DNA of 64,000 nt from Natrialba swarupiae. GTDB taxonomy: Archaea; Halobacteriota; Halobacteria; Halobacteriales; Natrialbaceae. The translations under genes were made by a program, and so were the position numbers. Position 1 is the first letter of the stretch. Every line of letters begins with the position of its first letter. The notes under the pieces were generated by a model. The model was not told the origin of the DNA, made no database searches, and worked only from the letters and a program-made list of their open reading frames with translations. Below are positions 34,118-42,469 of the stretch, one piece after another. Location of the stretch: positions 124,001 to 188,000 of the forward strand of contig NZ_VTAW01000001.1 in assembly GCF_008245225.1 (NCBI RefSeq), read 5' to 3'.

Positions 34118-35017
34118 ATGGAGACTGTCGTGTTCGGCGCTGGCAGTCTTGGCAGCCTCATCGGCGGGATACTCGCTCGCAGCCACGACGTAACGCTCGT
34201 CGCTCGAGAAGATCACGTCCGCACCGTTCGGGAATCGGGACTTCGGGTAACGGGCGAACTCGAGACGACGGTGTGGCCGAGCGCAACGACCGACGGACGG
34301 GACCTCGAGGCGGAACTCGCAGTCATCACCGTCAAAGCCGCCGACACTACGTCGGCCGCCGAAACACTCGCGACCGGGTCGTTCGACGCCGTCCTCTCGC
34401 TTCAAAACGGGATGGGAAACGAGGAAACGCTCGTGGATCGGCTCGAGGCACCGGTGCTCGCCGGTACGGCGACGTACGGTGCGGTCCTCCGGGAATCGGG
34501 CGTCGTGGCGTGTACCGGACTCGGAGACGTCGTCCTCGGCCCGCGAGACGGCGGTTCGTCCGAACTCGCGGAACGAGTTGGTGAGGCGTTCGCCGCGGCC
34601 GGCCTCGAGACGACTGTCGCCGACGACATGCCCCGACGACTGTGGGAGAAACTGGCGGTCAACGCCGGTATCAACCCGGTGACGGCGCTTTCGGATGTCG
34701 CCAACGGGGCCGTTCTCGAGGGGCCCGCAAGCGACCTCGCCAGCGCGGCGACCCGCGAGACGGCGCGCGTCGCTCGAGCGTGTGACGTCTCCATCTCGAG
34801 TCGAGAGGCGATCACGGCGATGGAACGCGTCGCCGCGGACACCGCGGCGAACACCTCCTCGATGCGCCAGGACGTCCGCGCGGGACGGCGGACCGAGATC
34901 GACGCGATCAACGGCTACGTGGTCGAGCGGGCGAACGAACTGGGGCTCGAGGCCCCGACGAATCGGACGGTCACGTCGTTGATTCGGACGTGGGAACGAG
35001 GTTCGGGTCTGCGGTAG
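34118..35017 (+). CDS. panE: 2-dehydropantoate 2-reductase (ketopantoate reductase)
   Basis: A 299-residue NADPH-dependent reductase making pantoate for coenzyme A. The nucleotide-binding loop is VVFGAGSLGSLIGGILA at the N-terminus; AVITVKAADTTSAAETL and LSLQNGMGNEETLVDRL are family blocks. The catalytic Lys lies in RRLWEKLAVNAGINPVTAL and the substrate-binding part in SMRQDVRAGRRTEIDAINGY. The ATG at 34118 matches the leaderless promoter; five upstream codons are excluded. Archaeal pantoate synthesis uses this step before pantoate kinase. Some archaeal PanE homologues act on other keto acids, so the symbol carries slight doubt. Confidence 0.88.
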   Translation: METVVFGAGSLGSLIGGILARSHDVTLVAREDHVRTVRESGLRVTGELETTVWPSATTDGRDLEAELAVITVKAADTTSAAETLATGSFDAVLSLQNGMGNEETLVDRLEAPVLAGTATYGAVLRESGVVACTGLGDVVLGPRDGGSSELAERVGEAFAAAGLETTVADDMPRRLWEKLAVNAGINPVTALSDVANGAVLEGPASDLASAATRETARVARACDVSISSREAITAMERVAADTAANTSSMRQDVRAGRRTEIDAINGYVVERANELGLEAPTNRTVTSLIRTWERGSGLR

Positions 35018-35039
35018 CCGTCGACGAGAACCCTCGGTC

Positions 35040-35285
35040 CTAGGCCGACGATGTCGGTTCCGACGACTCGAGTTCGGGATACCGTTCGACGCCCGCGTAC
35101 TCGAAGACGGTCTCCCCGAGGAGGTCGACGCGCTCTGTGACGTCGTCCTCGACGAGTTCACCGTCCTCGAACGCCGCGTGGGAGTTCGGGATCCCGACCT
35201 GGTGGGGTATCGTCCAGGCGTTGAGCGTCCGCGAGACCGAGCGTAGATGCTCGAGCGAATCCCGTCGACCGAGTCCGATACGGAC
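35040..35285 (-). pseudogene. C-terminal remnant of an NADPH-dependent FMN reductase
   Basis: About 80 codons in one frame read RRDSLEHLRSVSRTLNAWTI and then HQVGIPNSHAAFEDGELVED, the C-terminal third of haloarchaeal NADPH-dependent FMN reductase family proteins, which are about 190 residues long. The flavodoxin-like N-terminal two thirds (FMN loop and beta strands) are missing; upstream the frame turns into unrelated basic sequence. No start codon fits. I call it a truncated relic between panE and nifU. Confidence 0.65.
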
Positions 35286-35402
35286 ACCGACGGGTGAACT
35301 CGATTTCACCCGCGGGAGCGTGGTGCTGCAGTGGCTCTGTACGGCTGGCTCCCTTCGAGTAAAATACCACAAAACGGAGTCGAACCACCTCGAGCAACGG
35401 CG

Positions 35403-35765
35403 TCAGAACGGTGCTTCCGGCCCTTCGTCGGCGTCGCCGTCGTCGACGGTTTCACCGGGGAACGAGGGACTCATCCCGCTATCACCCATGTCGCCACCGC
35501 CGTCCATCCCGGTGTGGGCGTTTACCTGCTCGATTTCGGGGATCTCCTTGACCATTCGGCTCTTGATCGCCTGGATCGTCATCGGCGAGATACCACAGCC
35601 GCTACAGGCACCGCCGAGGGCGATGGTGACCTCTCCACTCTCGCGGTCGAGATCCTGAATCGCCGCGCTGCCGCCGTGCATCTGGATCTGCGGGAAGTTC
35701 CGACGGAGGAAGTTCGTGATGCGTTCCTCGAGGTCGTCTCCGTCGTTCTGGGTTTCAGTACTCAT
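35403..35765 (-). CDS. NifU-like Fe-S scaffold protein (C-terminal NifU domain)
   Basis: A 120-residue protein with the NifU C-terminal domain: ERITNFLRRNFPQIQMHGGS, then GACSGCGISPMTIQAIKSRM with the CxxC that binds a transient [4Fe-4S] cluster, and EIPEIEQVNAHTGM. A Gly/Asp/Met-rich tail of about 30 residues follows, probably disordered. It would deliver Fe-S clusters to apo-proteins, such as the ferredoxin and helicase in this window. AACGATCGTT lies directly upstream of its start (35766-35775), the same core as the palindromes at 6083 and 6157. Confidence 0.88.
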   Translation of the reverse strand: MSTETQNDGDDLEERITNFLRRNFPQIQMHGGSAAIQDLDRESGEVTIALGGACSGCGISPMTIQAIKSRMVKEIPEIEQVNAHTGMDGGGDMGDSGMSPSFPGETVDDGDADEGPEAPF

Positions 35766-35822
35766 GAACGATCGTTGGGCGTCGGAGCCCCTAAACCTTC
35801 CGTCCCTGGTGTTCGGTCGTGA

Positions 35823-36140
35823 TCAGGCGAAGCCGAAGACGCGCTGGAGCTCGGTCTCGATCTCGTCGACGTGGCGCTCGAGGACTTCCTCGAAGCGCTC
35901 CTCCTCGACGAGTACCCCCGAGAGCCGTTCGTACGGCTCTTCGGGGAGTTCGACTCGGAACTCGCCGTCACCCTCGTAGAAGGGTTCGCTCTCGTTTAGC
36001 ACCTGCTGGTCGATCGCGTGAACGAGTTCCGAGTCGTATCGGTCGTTCATCCGGTTGAACGCGTTCTTGTACGCCTGCTGGAGTTCCGGAAAGTAGTTTG
36101 CGTACTTGTCCTGGAACTGCTCTGGATCGAAGTCGGCCAT
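35823..36140 (-). CDS. DUF5783 family protein
   Basis: A 105-residue acidic, mostly helical protein: DPEQFQDKYANYFPELQQAY, then DRYDSELVHAIDQQVLNESE and a C-terminal helix RHVDEIETELQRVFGFA. It matches the haloarchaea-only family DUF5783, of unknown function. I start at the ATG at 36140 (MADFDPEQF); the nine upstream codons include an out-of-place Cys/His-rich stretch. It stands alone. Confidence 0.8.
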   Translation of the reverse strand: MADFDPEQFQDKYANYFPELQQAYKNAFNRMNDRYDSELVHAIDQQVLNESEPFYEGDGEFRVELPEEPYERLSGVLVEEERFEEVLERHVDEIETELQRVFGFA

Positions 36141-36317
36141 ATCCGAGCAGTGGGTGAGCATCGACAAAAGTCGGACGATCGCCCGCGATACGGGTCGTTT
36201 CGCCCTCGAGTCGCCACGCCGGACAGTTCACCCCCACCGAACCGGTAGGGCCTCCTATATACGGACGGCGCATACGCAAGCGGAACTGCCACTTGGGTCA
36301 GCGGCGGTAGCCCAACC

Positions 36318-36719
36318 ATGCCGACGAATCGCCATCCCATCCCGAGGACGGAACTGCCGCCGGGGTGGGGGCTAACGGAACTCGGTGACGATCGATTCGC
36401 CTACCGTCACAGTCGCCCGCCGATCGTACTCGTCGCCGACGTTTCCGCCGACCAATCACACCCTCGACTCGGGATCTGTCGGTGCTGGGAACTCTGCTAT
36501 CAGTACTCACTCGGCGACCGAATCTCCTCCGAGACGATCGGTCGCGTGTCGACCCGCCAGGCGGCGGTCGATGGACTGCTCGAGTGCATGCGGTCCGTTC
36601 ACGACGTCGTCAGCGACGTGGAGGATCCGGTCGCGGTCGACCGTGTTCTCGATCGTGTTTCACTCTCGTGTTTCGTTCCCGAATCGACGGAAACGACGCT
36701 CCCAGAAACCGATTCGTGA
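36318..36719 (+). CDS. Small haloarchaeal protein of unknown function (133 aa)
   Basis: A 133-residue protein: TELPPGWGLTELGDDRFAYR, PIVLVADVSADQSHPRLGIC and a helical part RQAAVDGLLECMRSVHDVVS. It looks like a compact alpha/beta domain. No motif or signal is recognised. CTATATACGG near 36253-36262 could be a TATA element about 57 nt upstream. The composition and absence of frame competition support a real gene. Confidence 0.6.
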   Translation: MPTNRHPIPRTELPPGWGLTELGDDRFAYRHSRPPIVLVADVSADQSHPRLGICRCWELCYQYSLGDRISSETIGRVSTRQAAVDGLLECMRSVHDVVSDVEDPVAVDRVLDRVSLSCFVPESTETTLPETDS

Positions 36720-37320
36720 GACTGCCATCGGCCGCACTCACGGGTCAGACGATCACGGGAATCAGCGAGTGTTGCCGTTTGGTGTATCGGAATGGAATTT
36801 ATAGCATCCTGATGGGACCCTTCTGGCCCACTCGGAGGAACTGTACCGACACCGACCTGGCATCTTCCAACATCGCCGTCGATTCTGCACGGTCGACGCG
36901 GGAGAGGTATCGGAGGCTCTTCCGACGACTCCGTGAGACCGGTCGTCGTCCGGACCGGCTCGAAAATAAATTCTATACTGCTATACACAATCACAACTCG
37001 CGGCGTTCGCGCGCCATCGAGAGTCTCGTCTGCGAGACGGCCGGCGATATCAGGAATCGAGGGACGAGAATCGAAATCGATGATCACGACTCGGAGAGAC
37101 ACTTCTCGAGGACCTCATCCGGACCCGCAGCAAGCGTCCTCTGTCCACAGGAGTTCCGTCCAGACGCGACGGCGGCGGTCAGAAAATCGGTGCTTCCCCA
37201 CCTCCTGCGCCGCTCGTTCGGCGGTCCATGGCTCGATGGACCGCTCGTACGGACGTGTTGTACCGGTGTGAATCTCGGGACGGTCGCGGTCGAACGGGGA
37301 CTGACGGACGACAGACTTCC
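36720..37320. other. 600-nt gap without a convincing gene
   Basis: Contains GAATTTATAGC at 36795-36805 followed by an ATG at 36812 that opens a basic, Arg-rich frame (starting MGPFWPTRRN) which runs into the end of the RecJ-like gene on the other strand. The composition is unlike haloarchaeal proteins, so I do not call it. An AT-rich patch (aaaataaattctatactgctata, near 36963-36985) stands out; it could be a promoter or a decayed region. Confidence 0.35.
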
Positions 37321-38853
37321 TCAGGATAGCTGCTCGCCGACGATCTCGTCGGCGAGTTCGACGAACTTTTCCTCCCGTCCGCGGGGAACCGTTGCCCCGG
37401 CCGCGACGTCGTGACCACCGCCGTCGCCGTCGACGGCTCGAGACGCCTCGCCCACGACGACCGAGAGGTCGAGACCGCGGCGAACTAGATTGTGCGTACC
37501 GCGCGCGGAGACCTTGATTTCGACCCCGTCGGTGTCGCTGCCGTCGGTCTTCTCGGCGAATGCGATGATCGGTTTCGATCGACTGATGCCGTCGTTGCCC
37601 ATCGCCATCCCCGCGACGATGCCAACGATGGTCTCGCGGATTCGGTCACCGGCGTGGAACCACTGAATGTTGTCCTCGTGGGTGACGCCCTCGCGGGTCA
37701 CGAGATCGATCCCCGACGAGAGGTTCCGCCGGTGGTCACGAAGGAGCGTTCGGGCGCGCTCGAGTGCGTCGTCGCGATCACCGAGGCAGACGCCGAGGCC
37801 GACGTCTGCCCGCTCGTAGCGGGCGGTCGCGTTGAGCAGCGTCGAGAACTCGCTTGCGTCTCGCAGCTCCGATCCCACGGGCTCGTTCGATAAGACGTAC
37901 GCCGTCCCGACGAGTTGGTCGATCTTCCCGGCCGGCACGCCGGACTCGACGGCTCGCCTGACGAGCGCGCTCGCGACGGTCTGTTTCTCGCCGTTCGTGA
38001 GTCCCGCCCACCGTCGCCACTCCCCGTCTCGTTTCAACTCGAGGTCGAGACCGTCGAGAAACCGGAGCGCGCCGCCCTCGTCGTTCGAGATGCCCGGAAT
38101 GTGGACGTCCGTGGCGTACTCGAGTAACTTCGGGAGCGGGCGGGTCTGTTTGCCGTACAGCGCGAGGTCCGTCCCGGTCTCGAGAACGCCGGCGTCGACG
38201 CCCTCCTCGACGATCTTCGCGTTCGCGCCGTGGAGTTCACCGCCCGAGGCCTGCATGTCGCCGACGGCGCCGACGACGGCGAGCGCGGCGAGATCACGGT
38301 TGTCGGCTCGAGAAGCGAGAGCGGTCGTCTCCGCGTCGGCGACCGTCCCACCGTCGGTCGTCGCCGCACGATTCGGATCGTCCACTCGGTCTCTGTCCGA
38401 TTCGCCCCCGGCGACCGTCGCCAGCGCTCGCGCGAGGACGTAGCTCGCGCCAGCACCCGAAAGCTCCGAGGCCCCGTTGATCCCGAACAGCAGGGGGTTG
38501 AGGTGGTACTCGGTGTCCCGATCAGCCGGCTGGTGGTGGTCTGCGATCACCGGCGTGAACGCTCCATCGTCCTCGTACTCGCCGACGACGTCCAGCTGGC
38601 CGCTGCCGAAGTCCGTAAAGAGGACGGTCTCGTACTCCGTCGCCGCGATATCGGCGACGGCGTCTTCGTCCAGTTGCTTCTCGAAGACGACTTCGAACGG
38701 AATCTCCGCGCGCTCGAGTGCCTGTGTGGCGATCGCCGCACTCGTCAGCCCGTCGGCGTCGATGTGCGAGGCGAGGAGGACCCGTTCGGCTTCGTGAAGA
38801 CGTTCGGCGCACGCGGTCGCTCGATCCGCGAGTTCGGGAACCGGCCCGGTCAT
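37321..38853 (-). CDS. RecJ-like DHH-family phosphoesterase/exonuclease
   Basis: A 510-residue protein. DHH motifs are in order: VLLASHIDADGLTSAAIA, VLFTDFGSGQLD, IADHHQPADRD, and LSGAGASYVLARALA, with the DHHA1 motif GGGHDVAAGATVPRGREE at the C-terminus. Archaeal RecJ/GAN-type nucleases degrade single-stranded DNA or RNA and associate with GINS in the replisome. This one could act there or in repair. I start at the ATG at 38853 (MTGPVPELAD) because the 62 upstream codons are not conserved-looking and overlap the promoter of the divergent gene. Metal ligands all look present. Exact substrate undecided. Confidence 0.85.
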   Translation of the reverse strand: MTGPVPELADRATACAERLHEAERVLLASHIDADGLTSAAIATQALERAEIPFEVVFEKQLDEDAVADIAATEYETVLFTDFGSGQLDVVGEYEDDGAFTPVIADHHQPADRDTEYHLNPLLFGINGASELSGAGASYVLARALATVAGGESDRDRVDDPNRAATTDGGTVADAETTALASRADNRDLAALAVVGAVGDMQASGGELHGANAKIVEEGVDAGVLETGTDLALYGKQTRPLPKLLEYATDVHIPGISNDEGGALRFLDGLDLELKRDGEWRRWAGLTNGEKQTVASALVRRAVESGVPAGKIDQLVGTAYVLSNEPVGSELRDASEFSTLLNATARYERADVGLGVCLGDRDDALERARTLLRDHRRNLSSGIDLVTREGVTHEDNIQWFHAGDRIRETIVGIVAGMAMGNDGISRSKPIIAFAEKTDGSDTDGVEIKVSARGTHNLVRRGLDLSVVVGEASRAVDGDGGGHDVAAGATVPRGREEKFVELADEIVGEQLS

Positions 38854-38964
38854 CGGTGCATCGGTCGATGGTGGGTCGTCATGGGGGATAAACCTCCGGT
38901 CTACTGACTGTCCGGATCCGCGGGTTGGCAGTACCGTTATGTCGTTGTGCCGGAACAATCCGGT

Positions 38965-39975
38965 ATGAACGTCTTCGTCGCGGGCGGTTCGGGGTTCGTC
39001 GGCCGATCGGTGTGTCGAGTCTTGGTCGACCGTGGCCACGGCGTGACCGCGGCCTCGAGAACGCCCGACCCGTCGGAACTACCCGCCGACGTCGAGGCGG
39101 TGTCGGTGGACGTCACCGACCCCGACCTGGACGACGCCGTCGCGGGCCACGACGCCGTCGTCAATCTCGTTGCACTCCCCTCGCACGTCCAGGCGCGCGG
39201 GCGCAGTCACGAGTCGGTCCACGCGGACGGGACGCGTCACCTCGTGGCCGCGAGCGAACGAACGGGCGTCGATCGGTTCGTCCAGCTGAGCGGGCTGGGC
39301 GTCGACTCGGGCGTCGAGACGGCGTACTTCAAGGCGAAACGACGGGCCGAGCGGATCGTCCGCGAGTCGTCTCTCGAGTGGGTGATCTTCCGTCCATCGG
39401 TAATCTTCGGCGACGGCTGTGCGTTCGTCCCGTTTCTCGAGCGACTGGCGCCGCCGCTCGTAATCCCGCTTCCGGGTGGCGGACGGACGCCGCTCCAGCC
39501 CATCTGGGTCGAGGACCTGACGCCGCTGATCGCGGACGGACTCGCCGAGGACCGTCACGTCGGAAACGCCTACGAGATTGGTGGTCCCGAGCGGCTCACC
39601 CTGGCGGAGATCGTGACGCGCGTCCGCGACGGCGTCGTCGTCCCGATTCCGATGGCGCTGACCGCCGTCCTCGCGACGCTCGTCGATCCGCTTCCCTGGA
39701 TTCCGGTCGGCAGAGACCAGTATCGCGCTCTGACACTCGAGAACACGACGCGCAACGACGCCCTGGCGGCGTTCGACGTCGACCCCGATTCGCTTCGGCC
39801 GTTTTCGGCCGACGTGCCGAGCGAAGGGGAGATTTCCGCCGCCGCCTCGAGCGAGCCCGTGAGACGGGAACGGCGTACGGACGGCAAACGGCATACGAGC
39901 GCTGAACCGCATACGGACGGCGAACCGCATACGAGGAGCGAACGGCCCGAGCGAGATTCGGGGGTACGTCCGTGA
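38965..39975 (+). CDS. NAD(P)-binding epimerase-like protein (NDUFA9/complex I type)
   Basis: A 336-residue atypical short-chain dehydrogenase. MNVFVAGGSGFVGRSVCRVL is the GxxGxxG nucleotide site; later VNLVALPSHVQARG, VQLSGLGVDSGVETAYFKAK (with a Y..K pair) and FRPSVIFGDG fit the NDUFA9-like branch. The last 60 residues are hydrophilic and end in a repeated RHTSAEPHTDGEPHTRSE stretch, encoded by short tandem DNA repeats. It overlaps the DUF4166 gene by 4 nt. The ATG at 38965 starts exactly at the Rossmann strand; a GTG at 38947 would add six residues. Substrate unknown. Confidence 0.8.
   Translation: MNVFVAGGSGFVGRSVCRVLVDRGHGVTAASRTPDPSELPADVEAVSVDVTDPDLDDAVAGHDAVVNLVALPSHVQARGRSHESVHADGTRHLVAASERTGVDRFVQLSGLGVDSGVETAYFKAKRRAERIVRESSLEWVIFRPSVIFGDGCAFVPFLERLAPPLVIPLPGGGRTPLQPIWVEDLTPLIADGLAEDRHVGNAYEIGGPERLTLAEIVTRVRDGVVVPIPMALTAVLATLVDPLPWIPVGRDQYRALTLENTTRNDALAAFDVDPDSLRPFSADVPSEGEISAAASSEPVRRERRTDGKRHTSAEPHTDGEPHTRSERPERDSGVRP
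39871..39945 (+). repeat. Short degenerate tandem repeats in the gene's 3' end
   Basis: Units around GAACCGCATACGGACGGC and its variants recur about four times with an 18-nt period, encoding the EPHTDG-like repeats in the disordered tail of the epimerase-like protein. The period keeps the reading frame, so unit number can vary without breaking the gene. Confidence 0.6.
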
Positions 39976-40649
39976 CGGGATTATTTGAGCGTGCGATCGG
40001 CGAGGAGTGGTCGACGCTTCACCCACAGGTTCGAGAGCGCTACGGAGTCGAGTCCTCCGACGGCCGCGAGGCGGTCGGCGTCGGCCAGATGGACGAACTC
40101 ACCCGAAGCCCGTTCGCGGTGCCGGCGCTGTGGCTCGCAACGTTCGACGACTTCCTCTTTCCCGAGGGCGGAACCGACGTTCGCTTCTCGATCGTCACGG
40201 AGCCGTTCGTCGACGGAAACGGCAACGAGGCGCTTCGCCTCGAGCGGCGGTTCGACACCTCGCCGCCGCGGACGTTCGTCGACACGCTCCGGTGGAATCC
40301 GGCTCGAGGCTGCATCGTCGATCTCTTCGGCACGCGCGGCCTCGTCGGTGCCGACCTCCACGCCGCAGCCGACGACGGCGCGCTCGCGCTCTCGATCGGG
40401 ACGCAGTATCTCCGCGTCGGCGGGCGCTCGCTCGCGCTCCCGGCTCTCCTCTCGGCTCGAGGCCGCCTCACCGACTGGTACGACGAGGACGACGAGTGTT
40501 TCCGGGTCGAGGCCGACATCGAGAACCCGCTCGTCGGCTCCGTCTTCGGCTACGAGGGCGGGTTCGAGAGCGAGTTTCGATCCGCCGACGGCGACCCCGC
40601 GGACCGACCGCCGCTGGCCGACGTGACGCTGCCCGGTGAACGCCCGTGA
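39972..40649 (+). CDS. DUF4166 domain protein
   Basis: A 225-residue protein. GLFERAIGEEWSTLHPQVRE, FAVPALWLATFDDFLFPEGG and RWNPARGCIVDLFGTRGLVG fit DUF4166, a soluble beta-rich domain. The N-terminal LHPQVRERY is the hallmark of the family. It overlaps its neighbours by 4 nt on both sides, so three proteins are made together: an epimerase-like enzyme, this protein and a YndJ-like membrane protein. YndJ and DUF4166 are associated in Bacillus as well, which supports a joint but unknown role. Confidence 0.75.
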   Translation: MTGLFERAIGEEWSTLHPQVRERYGVESSDGREAVGVGQMDELTRSPFAVPALWLATFDDFLFPEGGTDVRFSIVTEPFVDGNGNEALRLERRFDTSPPRTFVDTLRWNPARGCIVDLFGTRGLVGADLHAAADDGALALSIGTQYLRVGGRSLALPALLSARGRLTDWYDEDDECFRVEADIENPLVGSVFGYEGGFESEFRSADGDPADRPPLADVTLPGERP

Positions 40650-41689
40650 CCGACCTCGAGCGAGTGTCTCGAGTTCGCCCTTCCGATTCGAAGGTGGGTT
40701 CCCCGAGGCCGCGTCTCGCCGGATGGCGGGTAACCGACCTGACCGCCGCGTTCGGCGCGGTGGTCTGGTCTGTCCTCTCTCTCACGACGACGTTCGGACT
40801 CGCCCCGATTTCGCTGTCGCCCGTCGAACTGTACGTCGTGTTCGGGACGTTCGTGCTCGTCCCGCTCGGAACCGGCCTCGTTCCGCTCGAGCATCGGGGA
40901 CCGGCCGGTACCACGGCTGGGACCCCTTCGCGTCTCTACGCGGTCGCCGTCTACGGCCAGTTCCCGGCCGCGGCGGCCGCCGTCGTCGCGCTCGGGCTAC
41001 CGCGAGAATCGCTCGCGGCGGTCGCACTCGTACTCCCGTGGCTCGGCGTCACCGCGGTTCTGGCCGCTCTCGCGTTTCAAAATATCCGCTCTCGCGGTAT
41101 CGGACCGTTACCGGCGCTCGCCGTGGACGCGGCGTTGTTGTACGTCCCCGTCGCCTCGATCGCACTCCTCTTCTCCGTCGCCGGGATCGACCTCGGTTTT
41201 GCGCCGATCATCGTCCTCCTGACCGCCGTCCACTTCCACTACGCAGGGTTCGTTTTGCCGCTCGTCGTCGGCCTGGCTGGCCGCGTGATCGCGGACGGAG
41301 GAGCGTTCGACTCGACGCTCACGGGGCACATCGCGGCCGCATCGACGGTCGCCGTCGTCGTCGGCATCCTCGCCGTCGCGGTCGGCATCACCGTCTCGCC
41401 GATCCTCGAGTTCGTCGCCGTCGTCCCGTTCGTCGCAGGTGTGGCCGGTTTCGCGTTCGTCGTAACCGGCGGCGTCGTCCCGGTCGTTCCCCGCCTTCCG
41501 GGTGCGCTCTTGGTGGCCGCCTCGCTCTCGGTGTGTGTCGGGATGGCGTTCGCGCTCGCGTTCGCGTACTCCTCGCTTCCGGGCACTACCGTTCTCGTCA
41601 CGATTCCCGAGATGGTCCGGTGGCACGGCGCGGTCAACGCGTTCGGCTTCGCCCTGCCGGCGCTGGTGGCGTTCCGACTGCTCGAGTGA
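40646..41689 (+). CDS. YndJ-family multi-pass membrane protein
   Basis: A 347-residue protein with a hydrophilic N-terminus (about 28 residues) and about nine hydrophobic segments. TAVHFHYAGFVLPLVVGLAG and MVRWHGAVNAFGFALPALVA are the His-containing membrane motifs of YndJ proteins. Its function is unknown; conserved His in the membrane suggests metal or heme binding, but that is inference. It is the last gene of the three-gene overlapping operon. Confidence 0.75.
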   Translation: MTDLERVSRVRPSDSKVGSPRPRLAGWRVTDLTAAFGAVVWSVLSLTTTFGLAPISLSPVELYVVFGTFVLVPLGTGLVPLEHRGPAGTTAGTPSRLYAVAVYGQFPAAAAAVVALGLPRESLAAVALVLPWLGVTAVLAALAFQNIRSRGIGPLPALAVDAALLYVPVASIALLFSVAGIDLGFAPIIVLLTAVHFHYAGFVLPLVVGLAGRVIADGGAFDSTLTGHIAAASTVAVVVGILAVAVGITVSPILEFVAVVPFVAGVAGFAFVVTGGVVPVVPRLPGALLVAASLSVCVGMAFALAFAYSSLPGTTVLVTIPEMVRWHGAVNAFGFALPALVAFRLLE

Positions 41690-41722
41690 GTCGACAGGGG
41701 CTCCCGTTCCGAGCGCGTCGAG

Positions 41723-42469
41723 CTACGACCGCCCGTCGACCTGCTCGAGGACGGCTCTCGCCAGCGCGTCGAACGTCGCTTCTTCCGGGACGACGTCGAC
41801 CTCGATGCCGCGTTCGGCGGCCGTCTCCCGGGTCGGCTCCCCGATGACTCCCACGACGGCGTCGGACAGCCCGTCGAGCGCCCCCTCGCGGACGCCGCGG
41901 TCGGCGGCGGCCTCGAGGAAGTGGTCGACGGTCAGCGACGAAGTGAAACAGACGGCGTCGAGGTCCCCTACCGCGGCGCGTTCCGCGGAGTCGCCGCTTC
42001 CCTCGGGCCGAACCAGCCGGTAGAGGACGGACTCGTGGACGTACGCGCCGGCTGCTTCGAACCCCTCGGGCAGGACGTCGCTGCCGTGATCGCTCCTCGC
42101 GACCTCGACGCGGCCCCCGTCTACGTCGGATTCGAGCCGTTCGACCAGTCCGCTCGAGGTGTACTCCTCCGGGACGACGTCGACTGGGTAGCCTTCCGCG
42201 CGGAGGGCGTCGGCCGTCGCCGGGCCGATCGCGCAGACGGTCGCCTCGCCCGGACGCCAGTCGGCCGCCGAGACGAGTTCCGCGCCGGTCTTACTGGTGA
42301 GTACGGCGAAGTCGGCGTCGGTTCGCGGGCTCGCACCCGTCGGTTCGACCGCGAGCATCGGGTCCGGGACGGGGTCGGCGCCGAGGTCGGAGAGGACGGC
42401 GACCGCGTCGTCGATTCGCTCGTCGTCGGGACGGAAGACGGCGACGGCGGGGGGCGTCGATTCGCTCAT
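41723..42469 (-). CDS. hemD: Uroporphyrinogen-III synthase
   Basis: A 248-residue two-domain protein closing the linear tetrapyrrole to uroporphyrinogen III. HemD sequences vary widely, but VAVFRPDDERIDDAVAVLSD, CAIGPATADALRAEGYPVDV and AVCFTSSLTVDHFLEAAADR are typical alternating blocks. It overlaps cobA by 4 nt and ends the hemC-cobA-hemD operon, which supports the call strongly. No membrane segments. Confidence 0.88.
   Translation of the reverse strand: MSESTPPAVAVFRPDDERIDDAVAVLSDLGADPVPDPMLAVEPTGASPRTDADFAVLTSKTGAELVSAADWRPGEATVCAIGPATADALRAEGYPVDVVPEEYTSSGLVERLESDVDGGRVEVARSDHGSDVLPEGFEAAGAYVHESVLYRLVRPEGSGDSAERAAVGDLDAVCFTSSLTVDHFLEAAADRGVREGALDGLSDAVVGVIGEPTRETAAERGIEVDVVPEEATFDALARAVLEQVDGRS

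Noticed and set aside
36482-37414. 310-codon frame across the 36.7-37.3 kb gap
   Set aside because: It overlaps two real genes, is strongly basic, and only a weak TATA-like sequence supports an internal start at 36812.
41723-42469. hemD as an unrelated protein because of low motif content
   Set aside because: HemD is known to be poorly conserved. The 4-nt overlap with cobA and the hemC operon make the assignment safe.
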